From CAISIP01 sp046594635 (lineage in GTDB: Bacteria; Pseudomonadota; Gammaproteobacteria; Burkholderiales; Burkholderiaceae_C), in contig JBKJRR010000081.1 of the NCBI GenBank assembly GCA_046594635.1, forward strand, positions 1 through 30,248: a DNA stretch of 30,248 nucleotides. The letters are read 5' to 3'. Made by a program: the position numbers and the translations under genes. How positions within the stretch are numbered: position 1 is the stretch's first letter; each line of letters starts with the position of its first letter. The notes below the pieces were generated by a model. It did not search any database and was not told the origin of the DNA. It saw nothing but the letters and a program-made list of their open reading frames with translations. Below, in pieces: positions 7,830 through 14,683 of the stretch.

Positions 7830-8318
7830 TCAGCGCTGCTTTGCCACGGCCTGGTTCATCCCATCGTGCTTGGCCCTGATGTGGGGCGGCCACTGCGCCT
7901 TGATCCATGACAGGGCTGCGACGATTTCCTCGTCGCTGAGCACACCGTCATAAATCGGCATCGCGCTTTGATACGACTTCAGGCCGGCGCTGCTGGCCAC
8001 ACCATACTTGGTGATGCGGATCAACACCTCGTCCGGATGGTGCCAGGTGTGGCCGCTGGCGTCATGCGGTGGGGCCGGCAACAGGCCCTGGGCGTTACGT
8101 TGTTGCCAGTTCGGCTGACCCTGCAATTGCGCGCCATGGCAGGCGGCGCAATTGCGGGTGTAAATTTGCTCGCCCAAGGCCAGCATTCGGGCATCGTCCG
8201 GCCGCAAGCTGCCCGAAGGGACGGCTGCAAACGGGTTAGCCACAAACGTAACCAGCAGCGCTGTCACCAGTGCCAGCACCAGGGCGCATGCAACACCAAT
8301 CCAGACAACAGACTTCAT
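7830..8318 (-). CDS. Membrane-anchored or exported class I cytochrome c
   Basis: 162 aa from ATG 8318 (MKSVVWIG). A hydrophobic N-terminal helix (about residues 5-27) acts as anchor or signal. One haem-binding motif CAACH (residues 57-61) is followed by about 85 residues ending in a SAMPIYDG segment, whose Met is the likely sixth ligand, and DEEIVAALSWIKAQWP, the usual C-terminal helix. This is a mono-haem periplasmic electron carrier. It is the last gene of the minus-strand copper cluster, 75 bp after the desaturase-like gene. It may accept electrons from, or be protected by, the copper proteins upstream; no direct evidence links them beyond position. No strong Shine-Dalgarno is visible. Confidence 0.9.
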   Translation of the reverse strand: MKSVVWIGVACALVLALVTALLVTFVANPFAAVPSGSLRPDDARMLALGEQIYTRNCAACHGAQLQGQPNWQQRNAQGLLPAPPHDASGHTWHHPDEVLIRITKYGVASSAGLKSYQSAMPIYDGVLSDEEIVAALSWIKAQWPPHIRAKHDGMNQAVAKQR

Positions 8319-8393
8319 TGATTCTGCACGGGTTGCACGGCGCACTGGATGGCAGCACGGAACGGCACGCCATCGATGGGTCGGATCACGGCG

Positions 8394-9218
8394 TCAGACC
8401 TCATCCCGATCCGGCTTCGCCCAGGGCTGGCGCAACAAGCGGTCCAGGCGCAACCATTTCGTGTTCCGAAATTCGGGCAGTCCGATCTGCATGGCCGTAT
8501 GACCGTCCTGTGGCTGCGCCCGGTAGGTACCCAACAGCCGGTCCCACCACGGCAGGTTAAAGCCGAAATTCGAGTCAGTCTCGTGCCGATGTACCGAATG
8601 GTGGACCCGGTGCATGTCAGGAGTTACCAGAATCCAGCGCAGTCGACGGTCGAGCTCCAGCGGCAAGCGGGCGTTGGCGTGGTTGAAGATCGCAGTGGCG
8701 TTCAACATCACTTCAAAAATCAGAACGGCCGCTGCAGGCACCCCAATGGCCACAATCACCGCGAACTTGATCAGCATCGACAGCACGATCTCCAACGGGT
8801 GAAACCGCAGTCCGTTGGTCAGGTCGAACTCGGTGTCGGCATGGTGCATGCGATGCAGGCGCCAGAACATCGGAACGGCATGAAACATACGATGTTGAAA
8901 ATAGATCGCCAGGTCGAGCAACACGACGGCTGCGGCCACAGCCGCCCATATTGGCAGCGCCAAGTGGTGCAACACACCCCATTGGTTTTGCTGCGCGAGC
9001 AGTGCCATGCCAATGGCGGTCACCGGAAACACCAGGCGAAGCAGCAAGGTATTGAAAACCACGATTCCGAGGTTGGACGGCCAACGGCGGCTACGCGGCG
9101 TTGCAGGCAGGCGGCGCGGCGCCAGCACCTCCCACAGCGCCATCAGCGCGAACACACCAGCGAAGGCGCCCACGCGAATCAGGACTTCCACATCAAGCCA
9201 TTGTGTTTCCATCGTCAT
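8394..9218 (-). CDS. Sterol desaturase/fatty-acid hydroxylase family membrane protein
   Basis: 274 aa; ATG 9218, with another ATG two codons in. Four or five hydrophobic segments surround the His clusters of the integral-membrane di-iron hydroxylase family: HRMFH, HRMHH, FNHAN and DMHRVHHSVHRHE. All clusters look intact, so catalysis with a di-iron centre at the cytoplasmic membrane face is plausible. In this family substrates range from sterols to sphingolipids and carotenoids, so the lipid cannot be named. It lies 29 bp after the CusF-like gene and inside the copper cluster, suggesting a membrane-lipid adjustment that accompanies copper stress. That role is inference. Confidence 0.88.
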   Translation of the reverse strand: MTMETQWLDVEVLIRVGAFAGVFALMALWEVLAPRRLPATPRSRRWPSNLGIVVFNTLLLRLVFPVTAIGMALLAQQNQWGVLHHLALPIWAAVAAAVVLLDLAIYFQHRMFHAVPMFWRLHRMHHADTEFDLTNGLRFHPLEIVLSMLIKFAVIVAIGVPAAAVLIFEVMLNATAIFNHANARLPLELDRRLRWILVTPDMHRVHHSVHRHETDSNFGFNLPWWDRLLGTYRAQPQDGHTAMQIGLPEFRNTKWLRLDRLLRQPWAKPDRDEV

Positions 9219-9247
9219 CCCGCGCAGGACTTGCCGGCAGCCTCAGC

Positions 9248-9538
9248 TCATTTCTTTGCCGGCTCGATTGTCAGCACGGTCATGGCGCCGTTGGCGTTCT
9301 CCACGGTGAACTGCACCTTGTCGCCAAGCTTGACCTTTTCAAGCATGGCCGGATCCTTGACCTGGAACAGCATGGTCATGGGCGGCATGTCCAGGTTCTT
9401 GATTTCGCCATGTTTGAGCGTGATCTTCTTGGCGCTGACGTCGATCTTGCGCACTTCACCGTCGGCCATCGGCAAGGTGGCCATGGCGCTGGCGGAGAGG
9501 GTAAGAAGCAAAGTGGCGAGGAGTTGCGTGGTTTTCAT
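9248..9538 (-). CDS. Periplasmic CusF-like copper-binding protein
   Basis: 96 aa with a signal peptide (MKTTQLLATLLLTLSASAMA) and AAGGA upstream of ATG 9538. The mature part is one small OB-like domain of the CusF family, with GEVRKIDVSAKKITLKHGEI, then LDMPPMTM. Expected Cu+ ligands are H43, M54 and M56. The Trp that caps the metal in E. coli CusF is replaced here by M51, a substitution common in proteobacterial homologues. It should bind Cu+ in the periplasm and pass it to an efflux or oxidase partner. No CusA/CusB pump genes are in the window, so delivery to the neighbouring multicopper oxidase or to a distant pump are both possible. Confidence 0.9.
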   Translation of the reverse strand: MKTTQLLATLLLTLSASAMATLPMADGEVRKIDVSAKKITLKHGEIKNLDMPPMTMLFQVKDPAMLEKVKLGDKVQFTVENANGAMTVLTIEPAKK

Positions 9539-9585
9539 GATGTTTCCTTGGGATGAATGCTAAATGGGGATTGCAGGCTGCAAAT

Positions 9586-9604
9586 CAATGCGCCGCCCGC
9601 ATTG
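9586..9604 (-). repeat. Perfect hairpin just after the cupredoxin stop codon
   Basis: CAATGCG and CGCATTG form a 7-bp stem with a 5-base loop, 3 nt downstream of the cupredoxin stop on the minus strand. No T-run follows, so it is not a standard intrinsic terminator. It could stabilise the upstream mRNA end or set the cupredoxin to CusF expression ratio. Confidence 0.5.
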
Positions 9605-9607
9605 GAT

Positions 9608-10102
9608 TTACTTGGCGGCGACCGTTATCTTGCCGATCATGCCAGCTTGGTAATGGCCCGCGATCAGGCACGCGAAATCGAAACTGCCGGCCTTGTTGAA
9701 AGTCCACATGATGGTGCCGGTCTGGCCCGGTTTCACATGGGCCATGTAGGGTTCGTCATGTTCCATGTTGGGGAACTTGATCATCAGCGCAGCGTGTTCG
9801 TCCAGGTCCTTTTTGGTACCGATGACAAACTCGTGCATCACCTTGCCGTCGTTTTTGAGCACGAACTTCAGGGTGTCGCCCTGCTTCACGTCGATCTTCT
9901 CGGGCGAGAAACGCATGCTGTCGGTCATCGAGACCGTAATGGTGCGGGTCACGGCCTTGGCAGTGCCGCCAATGCCCCAGGCTTTTTGCTCCATCTTCAT
10001 GGGCATGTCCTTTTTCGCGTGCGCCGCATCGCCATGCGCGAACGCGAGGCTGGCAGTGCCGGCGAGAATGACGCTGGCGATCAGTGGCGTGAGTTTTTTC
10101 AT
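9608..10102 (-). CDS. Periplasmic type-1 cupredoxin (CopI-like)
   Basis: 164 aa with a clear signal peptide (MKKLTPLIASVILAGTASLAFA). AAGGA lies six bases before ATG 10102. The mature N-terminus is short and rich in His and Met (HGDAAHAKKDMPMKMEQK) and may bind extra copper. The cupredoxin fold shows type-1 ligands H90 (MHEFVIG), then C145, H150 and M155 in a C-x4-H-x4-M loop. This arrangement resembles CopI of Rubrivivax gelatinosus, a periplasmic cupredoxin needed for copper tolerance; the match is from memory of the family. It sits between the multicopper oxidase and the CusF-like gene. A 22-codon reading frame ends on its start codon and may couple its translation. Confidence 0.92.
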   Translation of the reverse strand: MKKLTPLIASVILAGTASLAFAHGDAAHAKKDMPMKMEQKAWGIGGTAKAVTRTITVSMTDSMRFSPEKIDVKQGDTLKFVLKNDGKVMHEFVIGTKKDLDEHAALMIKFPNMEHDEPYMAHVKPGQTGTIMWTFNKAGSFDFACLIAGHYQAGMIGKITVAAK

Positions 10103-10167
10103 GTGATTCCTTTATTCAATGGGGTATCTGGATACAAGTGCTGAAGGGTCCGGGGGAAGTAGTTCAT
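10099..10167 (-). CDS. Putative 22-aa leader peptide ORF ahead of the cupredoxin
   Basis: An ATG at 10167 opens 22 codons (MNYFPRTLQ... ending NKGIT). The TGA overlaps the cupredoxin ATG as ATGA. A strong Shine-Dalgarno AAGGAGG (10186-10180) lies 12 nt before this ATG, and only 4 nt before an earlier ATG (10175) that reads three codons and also stops in an ATGA overlap. The sequence has no Cys and one His. It looks like a coupling or leader element rather than a functional metal-binding peptide. Chance cannot be excluded for so short a frame. Confidence 0.35.
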   Translation of the reverse strand: MNYFPRTLQHLYPDTPLNKGIT

Positions 10168-10189
10168 GTCGACATCGGGCCTCCTTCAG
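10141..10189 (-). repeat. Inverted repeat that can mask the ribosome-binding site between oxidase and cupredoxin
   Basis: CTGAAGG (10189-10183) and CCTTCAG (10147-10141) on the minus strand form a perfect 7-bp stem with a 35-nt loop. The left arm contains the multicopper-oxidase TGA and most of the AAGGAGG ribosome site; the loop holds the 22-codon ORF start. This arrangement could gate cupredoxin translation. There is no T-run. Confidence 0.4.
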
Positions 10190-11640
10190 TGGCCTTTGTG
10201 CGCGCCGGCGCCCGGTTTGCGCACCGTCAATGTGGTGGTGGGGGTGGCAACCGCCGCTGCCGCTGCTACCGCTGGCACCGGGGCACCTTGCAAGCCGGGA
10301 ACTTTCCCGTCGCTGGACGCCATCTCGGACTTGAAGCGTGCGGGCTCGGGCAGGCTGCCCGTCCACTCAAACGACTGCGTGCCCGCAGGCTGCTGGTACC
10401 AGCCTGGGTCGCTGTAGTCGCCCGGCTTCTGGTCCTTGCGCACCTTCACCATGCTGAACATGCCGCCCATCTCGATGGGCCCGTAAGGCCCGGTGCCCGT
10501 CATCATGGGCAGGGTCTGGTCTGGAATCGGCATCTGCATCTCGCCCATGTCGGCCATGCCCCGTTCGCCCATGACCATGTAGTCGGGCACCAGCTTCTGG
10601 ATCTTGGCCACCAGGCCGCGATGGTCAATGCCGATCATGTTGGGCACGTCGTGGCCCATGGGGTTCATGGTGTGGTGGCTCTTGTGGCAATGAAACGCCC
10701 AGTCGCCCTCCTCGTCGGCCAGGAAGTCGATCTGGCGCATCTGGCCCACCGCGATATCGGTGGTGACCTCGGGCCAGCGTGAGCCGACCGGGGTCGGACC
10801 GCCATCGGTGCCGCTGACGACAAACTCATGCCCGTGCAGATGGATCGGGTGATTGGTCATGGTGAGGTTCCCAATGCGGATGCGCACCTGGTCCCCCAGG
10901 CGCACATTGAGCGAATCGATGCCAGGGAAGGCGCGGCTGTTCCAGGTCCACAGGTTGAAGTCCGTCATCGTGTTGACCATCGGCGTGGTGCTGCCCGGGT
11001 CGACGTCATAGGCGTTGAGCAGGAAACAGAAGTCGCGCTGTACCTCCTGGATCAGCGGGTGCTTCTCTTTCGGGTGGGTGACCCAGAAACCCATCATGCC
11101 CATCGCCATCTGCGTCATTTCGTCCGCATGGGGGTGGTACATGAAGGTGCCGGGGCGGCGCGCGATGAATTCGTAGACGAAGGTCTTGCCCACCGGAATC
11201 TGCTTCTGGTTCAAACCGCCCACGCCGTCCATGCCGTTGGGCAGGCGTTGGCCATGCCAGTGGATGGTGGTGTGCTCGGGCAGCTTGTTGGTTACAAAGA
11301 TGCGCACCCTGTCGCCCTCGACCACCTCGATGGTGGGTCCCGGGCTCTGGCCGTTGTAGCCCCACAAGGTGGCATTCATGCCCGGTGCGATCTCGCGCAC
11401 CACGGGCTCGGCCACCAGGTGGAACTCCTTGACGTTCTGGTTCATGCGCCAGGGCAGCGTCCAGCTGTTGAGCGTGACCACCGGGTTGTAGGGTCGTCCG
11501 GTGCTGGGCACAAGCGGAGGTGCCGTAGCGGGTTTACCCATCATCACGGGTTCGGGCAAGGCGGCCATCGCCACCCGGCTCACGGATGCGACGGCGACCG
11601 CTGTCATTGCGGCGCCGCCAAAAAAATTGCGTCTGTTCAT
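10186..11640 (-). CDS. Tat-exported multicopper oxidase
   Basis: 484 aa from ATG 11640 (MNRRNFFGGAA), which gives a twin-arginine signal. All four copper-ligand clusters are present: HWHG (127-130), HPHAD (169-173), HPIHLHGHEF (264-273) and HCHKSHHTMNPM (317-328). C318, H264, H323 and M328 are expected to hold the type-1 copper. About 155 residues follow the last cluster and include a Met-rich segment (residues 353-397) and an Ala/Pro-rich His-ending tail. The reaction is expected to be oxidation of Cu+, or of phenolic or metal substrates, in the periplasm using O2. It lies 49 bp after the TolC-like gene, and its stop codon sits in the hairpin described separately. The substrate is inferred from context. 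Confidence 0.95.
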   Translation of the reverse strand: MNRRNFFGGAAMTAVAVASVSRVAMAALPEPVMMGKPATAPPLVPSTGRPYNPVVTLNSWTLPWRMNQNVKEFHLVAEPVVREIAPGMNATLWGYNGQSPGPTIEVVEGDRVRIFVTNKLPEHTTIHWHGQRLPNGMDGVGGLNQKQIPVGKTFVYEFIARRPGTFMYHPHADEMTQMAMGMMGFWVTHPKEKHPLIQEVQRDFCFLLNAYDVDPGSTTPMVNTMTDFNLWTWNSRAFPGIDSLNVRLGDQVRIRIGNLTMTNHPIHLHGHEFVVSGTDGGPTPVGSRWPEVTTDIAVGQMRQIDFLADEEGDWAFHCHKSHHTMNPMGHDVPNMIGIDHRGLVAKIQKLVPDYMVMGERGMADMGEMQMPIPDQTLPMMTGTGPYGPIEMGGMFSMVKVRKDQKPGDYSDPGWYQQPAGTQSFEWTGSLPEPARFKSEMASSDGKVPGLQGAPVPAVAAAAAVATPTTTLTVRKPGAGAHKGH

Positions 11641-11689
11641 CTGTCTGTTCTCTTGTGAGGTTGCGGGGGAGCGCATGGGTGCAGCGGGC

Positions 11690-13147
11690 TCAATGGCCGG
11701 CTGCTGCGTCACCACCTCCGCTTGCGGCGCTCATTGGCGCGCCGGCGAGCCCACCGGGCGAGGTGCCGGTGAGCGTGGTCTGCAGATCGGTCTCGGCCAG
11801 CCAGAAGTCGCGCTGCGCCTCGATCGTGCTGTTCACCGCCATAACCTGGGCACGGCTGTCGGCCAGCAGGTCCCAGGCACTGGCCAGCATGCCGTTGTAG
11901 CGCAGCACCATCTCGTCGCCGATGAACTTGCGCAGTGGCACCACCTCGTCGCGGTAGTGGCGCGCCAGGTCGTATGCCGTGCGATAGCCAAAGTAGGCCT
12001 CTCTGGCCTCGGAGCGCGCATTCACGGCCACACTCTGGACTCGGGCGACTGATTGCATATACATCGCCTGGGACCGTGCGTTGCGTGCGCCACCCCAGTC
12101 AAAGATCGGCAGTGGCAGTTCGAGTTCGACACCGCGCCGCGACTCCTTGGTCTGCGCTGCGTTGTCGAACACGCTGGTGCGCTCTGCACTCAGCGTCAAG
12201 CCGTCCAGATACCCTGTCACCTTGCTGAAGCCCAGCTGACCTGCCACATAGGACGACTCTGCCATGGCCGAGCGCACATCGAGCCGCTCGCGCAGAGCAC
12301 GTGCCTCGACGTCGGTGATCTGCTGAACATCCTTGGGCAGGTCCGGCAGGCGTTCGGCCAGACGGTAATTCGTCTGCGTGCCCCACAACCCCATCAAACG
12401 GTTCAGCTTCTCGCGTGCGGCAAACGCGGTTTGCTGCGAGCGCGCCAGCTGCGCTGTCGCGTCGTTGAGCGTCACTTGCTCGCGTGCCTGGCGCAATTTG
12501 CTCCAGTTACCCACCCGCGACATACGCCGTGCGAGTTCGCCGCCGGCCTCGGCCGCTTCCTTGACGTCCTGCATGTAGCTGGCACTTTGCGCGGCGGCTA
12601 CGGCCATGATCCACGCTTTGCGCGTGTCTGCCGCCAGGCGGATCACCTCCTGCGCAGCCTGCAGCTTGGCCAGTTCGTGCTGCTGGTTCTGCCATTGCGC
12701 TTTCCAGGGCAGGATCAAAAGGCCGATCAGGTTGAAACTGAGCATCCGCTCGATCTCGACCTCGTCGCCCATGCGAAAGCGGCCGATCGCAAAATGCGGG
12801 TTGGGCAGAGTTCCCGCCTGTACCCGCAGCGCATCACTGACGCCCAATGTTGCAAGCGAACCCTGCATGCCAGGGTTGTTGAGCAGTGCGATGCGAACCG
12901 CAGACTCGGCGGTCACCGGCTCCTTGAGCAGGTCGGCCACCACCGTCGGCGCTGCCTTGGCCTTGTCGCCGGTTGACAGTTGGGCGTTGACCGGGCCGGT
13001 CTTGCCGGCCACCAGAGTCTGCACATCCGACAGGCCTGCATCTGGCGACAGAGAAGCACAGCCGCCGAGCACGACAACGGCGAGCGCTGCCGTCGCGATG
13101 CGCAGGCGGCGCGATGGCACGCCAAATGAATGTATCTGGTGTTTCAT
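11690..13147 (-). CDS. TolC-like outer-membrane efflux lipoprotein
   Basis: 485 aa from ATG 13147, which overlaps the stop of the preceding gene as ATGA. The N-terminus is a lipoprotein signal (RRLRIATAALAVVVLGGC), with Cys followed by ASLS. The rest is long helical stretches with the two-fold pattern of the outer-membrane efflux protein family, for example NNPGMQGSLATLGVSDALRVQAG early and AYFGYRTAYDLARHYRDEVVPLRK late. It should form the trimeric outer-membrane channel of an export system. No RND pump or membrane-fusion protein is encoded nearby, so it either borrows a remote pump or acts independently in copper release. Similar TolC-like genes are common in copper clusters of Burkholderiales. 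Confidence 0.9.
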   Translation of the reverse strand: MKHQIHSFGVPSRRLRIATAALAVVVLGGCASLSPDAGLSDVQTLVAGKTGPVNAQLSTGDKAKAAPTVVADLLKEPVTAESAVRIALLNNPGMQGSLATLGVSDALRVQAGTLPNPHFAIGRFRMGDEVEIERMLSFNLIGLLILPWKAQWQNQQHELAKLQAAQEVIRLAADTRKAWIMAVAAAQSASYMQDVKEAAEAGGELARRMSRVGNWSKLRQAREQVTLNDATAQLARSQQTAFAAREKLNRLMGLWGTQTNYRLAERLPDLPKDVQQITDVEARALRERLDVRSAMAESSYVAGQLGFSKVTGYLDGLTLSAERTSVFDNAAQTKESRRGVELELPLPIFDWGGARNARSQAMYMQSVARVQSVAVNARSEAREAYFGYRTAYDLARHYRDEVVPLRKFIGDEMVLRYNGMLASAWDLLADSRAQVMAVNSTIEAQRDFWLAETDLQTTLTGTSPGGLAGAPMSAASGGGDAAAGH

Positions 13148-13449
13148 GGCTTTGCGGCTCCCGAGTTCGCAGGTGGGCCGGCTGGCGCTGGCTGCTTCGC
13201 GGCCTGCTCCTTGGCCTGGGCGGCCTCCCATTTGAGGATGTCCATATGACCGCGCAGGTTTTTGCCCACCTCGGCGTTGGCGGCCCGCCATTCCAGGTTC
13301 TCGGTTTCAACGCCTTTGGGCGTATCGGTAAACACCGACCGGTACGACACGGCCGGTACGGATACCGCCGGATCGGTGGCGCTTGTTTGCGCCAAGGCGG
13401 TGAGGGGCAGGCACAGCAGCGCTGCACCTTGACAGAATAATTTCTTCAA
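13144..13449 (-). CDS. Small exported protein of unknown function in the copper cluster
   Basis: 101 aa from a TTG start at 13449, chosen because GGAG lies six bases upstream and because it begins exactly at a signal peptide (KKLFCQGAALLCLPLTALAQ). Upstream in-frame codons give a poorer N-terminus. The mature part has no Cys; it contains SYRSVFTDTPKGVE, then WRAANAEVGKNLRGHMDILKWE, then a flexible Ala/Pro/Lys tail. I do not recognise a named domain. The stop overlaps the TolC-like start (ATGA), so the two are translationally coupled, suggesting a periplasmic partner of the channel or the oxidase. Confidence 0.75.
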   Translation of the reverse strand: MKKLFCQGAALLCLPLTALAQTSATDPAVSVPAVSYRSVFTDTPKGVETENLEWRAANAEVGKNLRGHMDILKWEAAQAKEQAAKQPAPAGPPANSGAAKP

Positions 13450-13546
13450 GTGGGACTCCAAAACAGCAGGACCGTGGCCGCAAGACCACATTCATGCGAC
13501 CCGCAACCCGTCTACGGGGCTTTGCGGACGCACCTAGGCTGGGGAG

Positions 13547-13954
13547 TCAGGAAATAGGTGGTTTGAGCAGCAGCGCGCGATCGGCGCTGGCAAATAACTG
13601 CCTGGCCACCGGGGGTGAGGTCGGGCTCACCTGCACTGCTGCCACCAACTCCGGCAACAGCAGCACGGCAACGGTATGGCAGGTCTGGCACATGGCGCAG
13701 GCCTCGCAGTGCGCGGTATCCACGGCATCGCCGGTGTCCTGCGCCCCTGCATGGCCACCACAATCGTCTGCAGCAACCAAGGCGTCGGAGCCCATAGGGG
13801 CGTGCAAGGGATTTGACGTACCGTCGACAGGATGCATCGCGCCAGCGGCAGGCCCATGTTGGCCCGGCACGGCCATCTGCGTGGCCATGGCGTCGCCGAC
13901 CCATCCGCGCAGGGGCAGCAGCAAAATCAGGAATACAAAAAACCAGCGACGCAT
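13547..13954 (-). CDS. Exported Cys/His/Met-rich small protein (possibly DUF2946-like)
   Basis: 135 aa. An N-terminal hydrophobic signal or anchor (MRRWFFVFLILLLPLRGWVG) is followed by a His/Met-containing segment and the cluster CEACAMCQTCHT, four Cys and one His within 12 residues. A second hydrophobic stretch (VAVLLLPELVAAV) comes next, and the C-terminus ends KPPIS. Size, central Cys-rich motif and the PP-containing C-terminus recall DUF2946 proteins found in copper loci; I hold this family call loosely. It is the first gene of the cluster after the CadR-type regulator and is probably a periplasmic or membrane metal-binding factor. No clear Shine-Dalgarno precedes ATG 13954. Confidence 0.72.
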   Translation of the reverse strand: MRRWFFVFLILLLPLRGWVGDAMATQMAVPGQHGPAAGAMHPVDGTSNPLHAPMGSDALVAADDCGGHAGAQDTGDAVDTAHCEACAMCQTCHTVAVLLLPELVAAVQVSPTSPPVARQLFASADRALLLKPPIS

Positions 13955-13991
13955 AAGCTAATGATAACCAAGGCAGTGCAAAGTTCCGTGG

Positions 13992-14009
13992 AATTGATGG
14001 TCGTCAATT
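13992..14009. promoter_or_regulatory. Dyad element upstream of the minus-strand copper cluster
   Basis: AATTGA and TCAATT, separated by 6 bp, lie 37 bp before the first gene of the cluster, in a 103-bp gap. On the minus strand the sequence contains a -35-like TTGACG (14007-14002). No CueR-type ACC(N15)GGT site is visible here. It may be an operator for another regulator, such as a two-component system. Confidence 0.35.
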
Positions 14010-14057
14010 GTGAAAGGCGGTTACGACTTGTCAGCAAGGCCAGGACGATTGTGCCCG

Positions 14058-14516
14058 TCAGACATGCCGGTGCCCGCGAACCACAGGCTCGTCACGACTT
14101 TGGCGATCGGCGCGCTCATGCAACGCCTCGATGATGCGGCATTTCGGCCCGCTACCGTCACACCGGTCGCGCAGCTCGACCAGATCGCGCTGCAAAACGC
14201 GCAACTCACGCAGTCGCTCCTGTACATGGGCAATATGCGCCCGCAGCGCTTCGTTGGCGACGGCGCAATCGGACTTGCGCGACAGGTCCAGATTCAGCAA
14301 GGTGCGCACCTCGTCCAACGACATGTCCATGGCGCGGCACAGGCGAATGAAGCGCAATTGGTGAATGTCGCGCTCGTTGTAGCTGCGATAGCTGTTGTCA
14401 CTGCGCACGCTGGCCGCCAACAACCCGGCCTTTTCGTAAAAACGGATGTTCGCCGCTGACACGCCGCTGCGTGTGGCGACCTGCCCGATCCGATAACACG
14501 GACTATCTGGCGTCAT
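14058..14516 (-). CDS. MerR-family regulator of CadR/PbrR (Cd/Pb/Zn) type
   Basis: 152 aa from ATG 14516, with GAAGG seven bases upstream. The MerR winged helix (YRIGQVATRSGVSAANIRFYEKAGLL) and dimer helix are complete. Metal-site residues are C84 (RKSDC), C119 (RDRC) and C126 (GPKC). This three-Cys set is that of divalent-metal sensors such as CadR and PbrR, and differs from CueR, which has Ser at the first position. It should respond to Cd, Pb or Zn rather than Cu+. It is encoded upstream of, and on the same strand as, the large copper cluster. No Cd/Zn ATPase or CDF transporter is adjacent, which is unusual for this family. Confidence 0.9.
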   Translation of the reverse strand: MTPDSPCYRIGQVATRSGVSAANIRFYEKAGLLAASVRSDNSYRSYNERDIHQLRFIRLCRAMDMSLDEVRTLLNLDLSRKSDCAVANEALRAHIAHVQERLRELRVLQRDLVELRDRCDGSGPKCRIIEALHERADRQSRDEPVVRGHRHV

Positions 14517-14519
14517 GTT

Positions 14520-14550
14520 TTGACCTTCAAGTGAGTTCAGGCTTGCCGAT
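14520..14550 (+). promoter_or_regulatory. MerR-type promoter, possibly decayed, divergent from the CadR/PbrR-like gene
   Basis: TTGACC (14520-14525) is followed at 19 bp by GCCGAT, a poor -10. The spacer region has an intact left arm ACCTTCAAGT (14523-14532) and a right arm AGTTCAGGCT that pairs at 6 of 10 positions. It sits 3 nt from the regulator's start codon, the normal site for a divergent MerR target promoter, but the gene it faces is a P1 peptidase 130 bp away. Confidence 0.4.
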
Positions 14551-14683
14551 GTTCCCACAGTAGCGCTCAACCGGCGACAAGGTCGGGTATCAACTTCACG
14601 GCTTGCGCAAGACGCCGCTGCCATCCGACACGGCAGCCGGCAGACGATCCGCGGCGACCCGCATATGGATAATCCATCAGACC

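Noticed and set aside
13955..14057. CueR-type promoter for the large minus-strand copper cluster
   Set aside because: I looked for TTGACC with a 19-bp spacer and ACC(N15)GGT and found neither; only the AATTGA/TCAATT dyad is reported.
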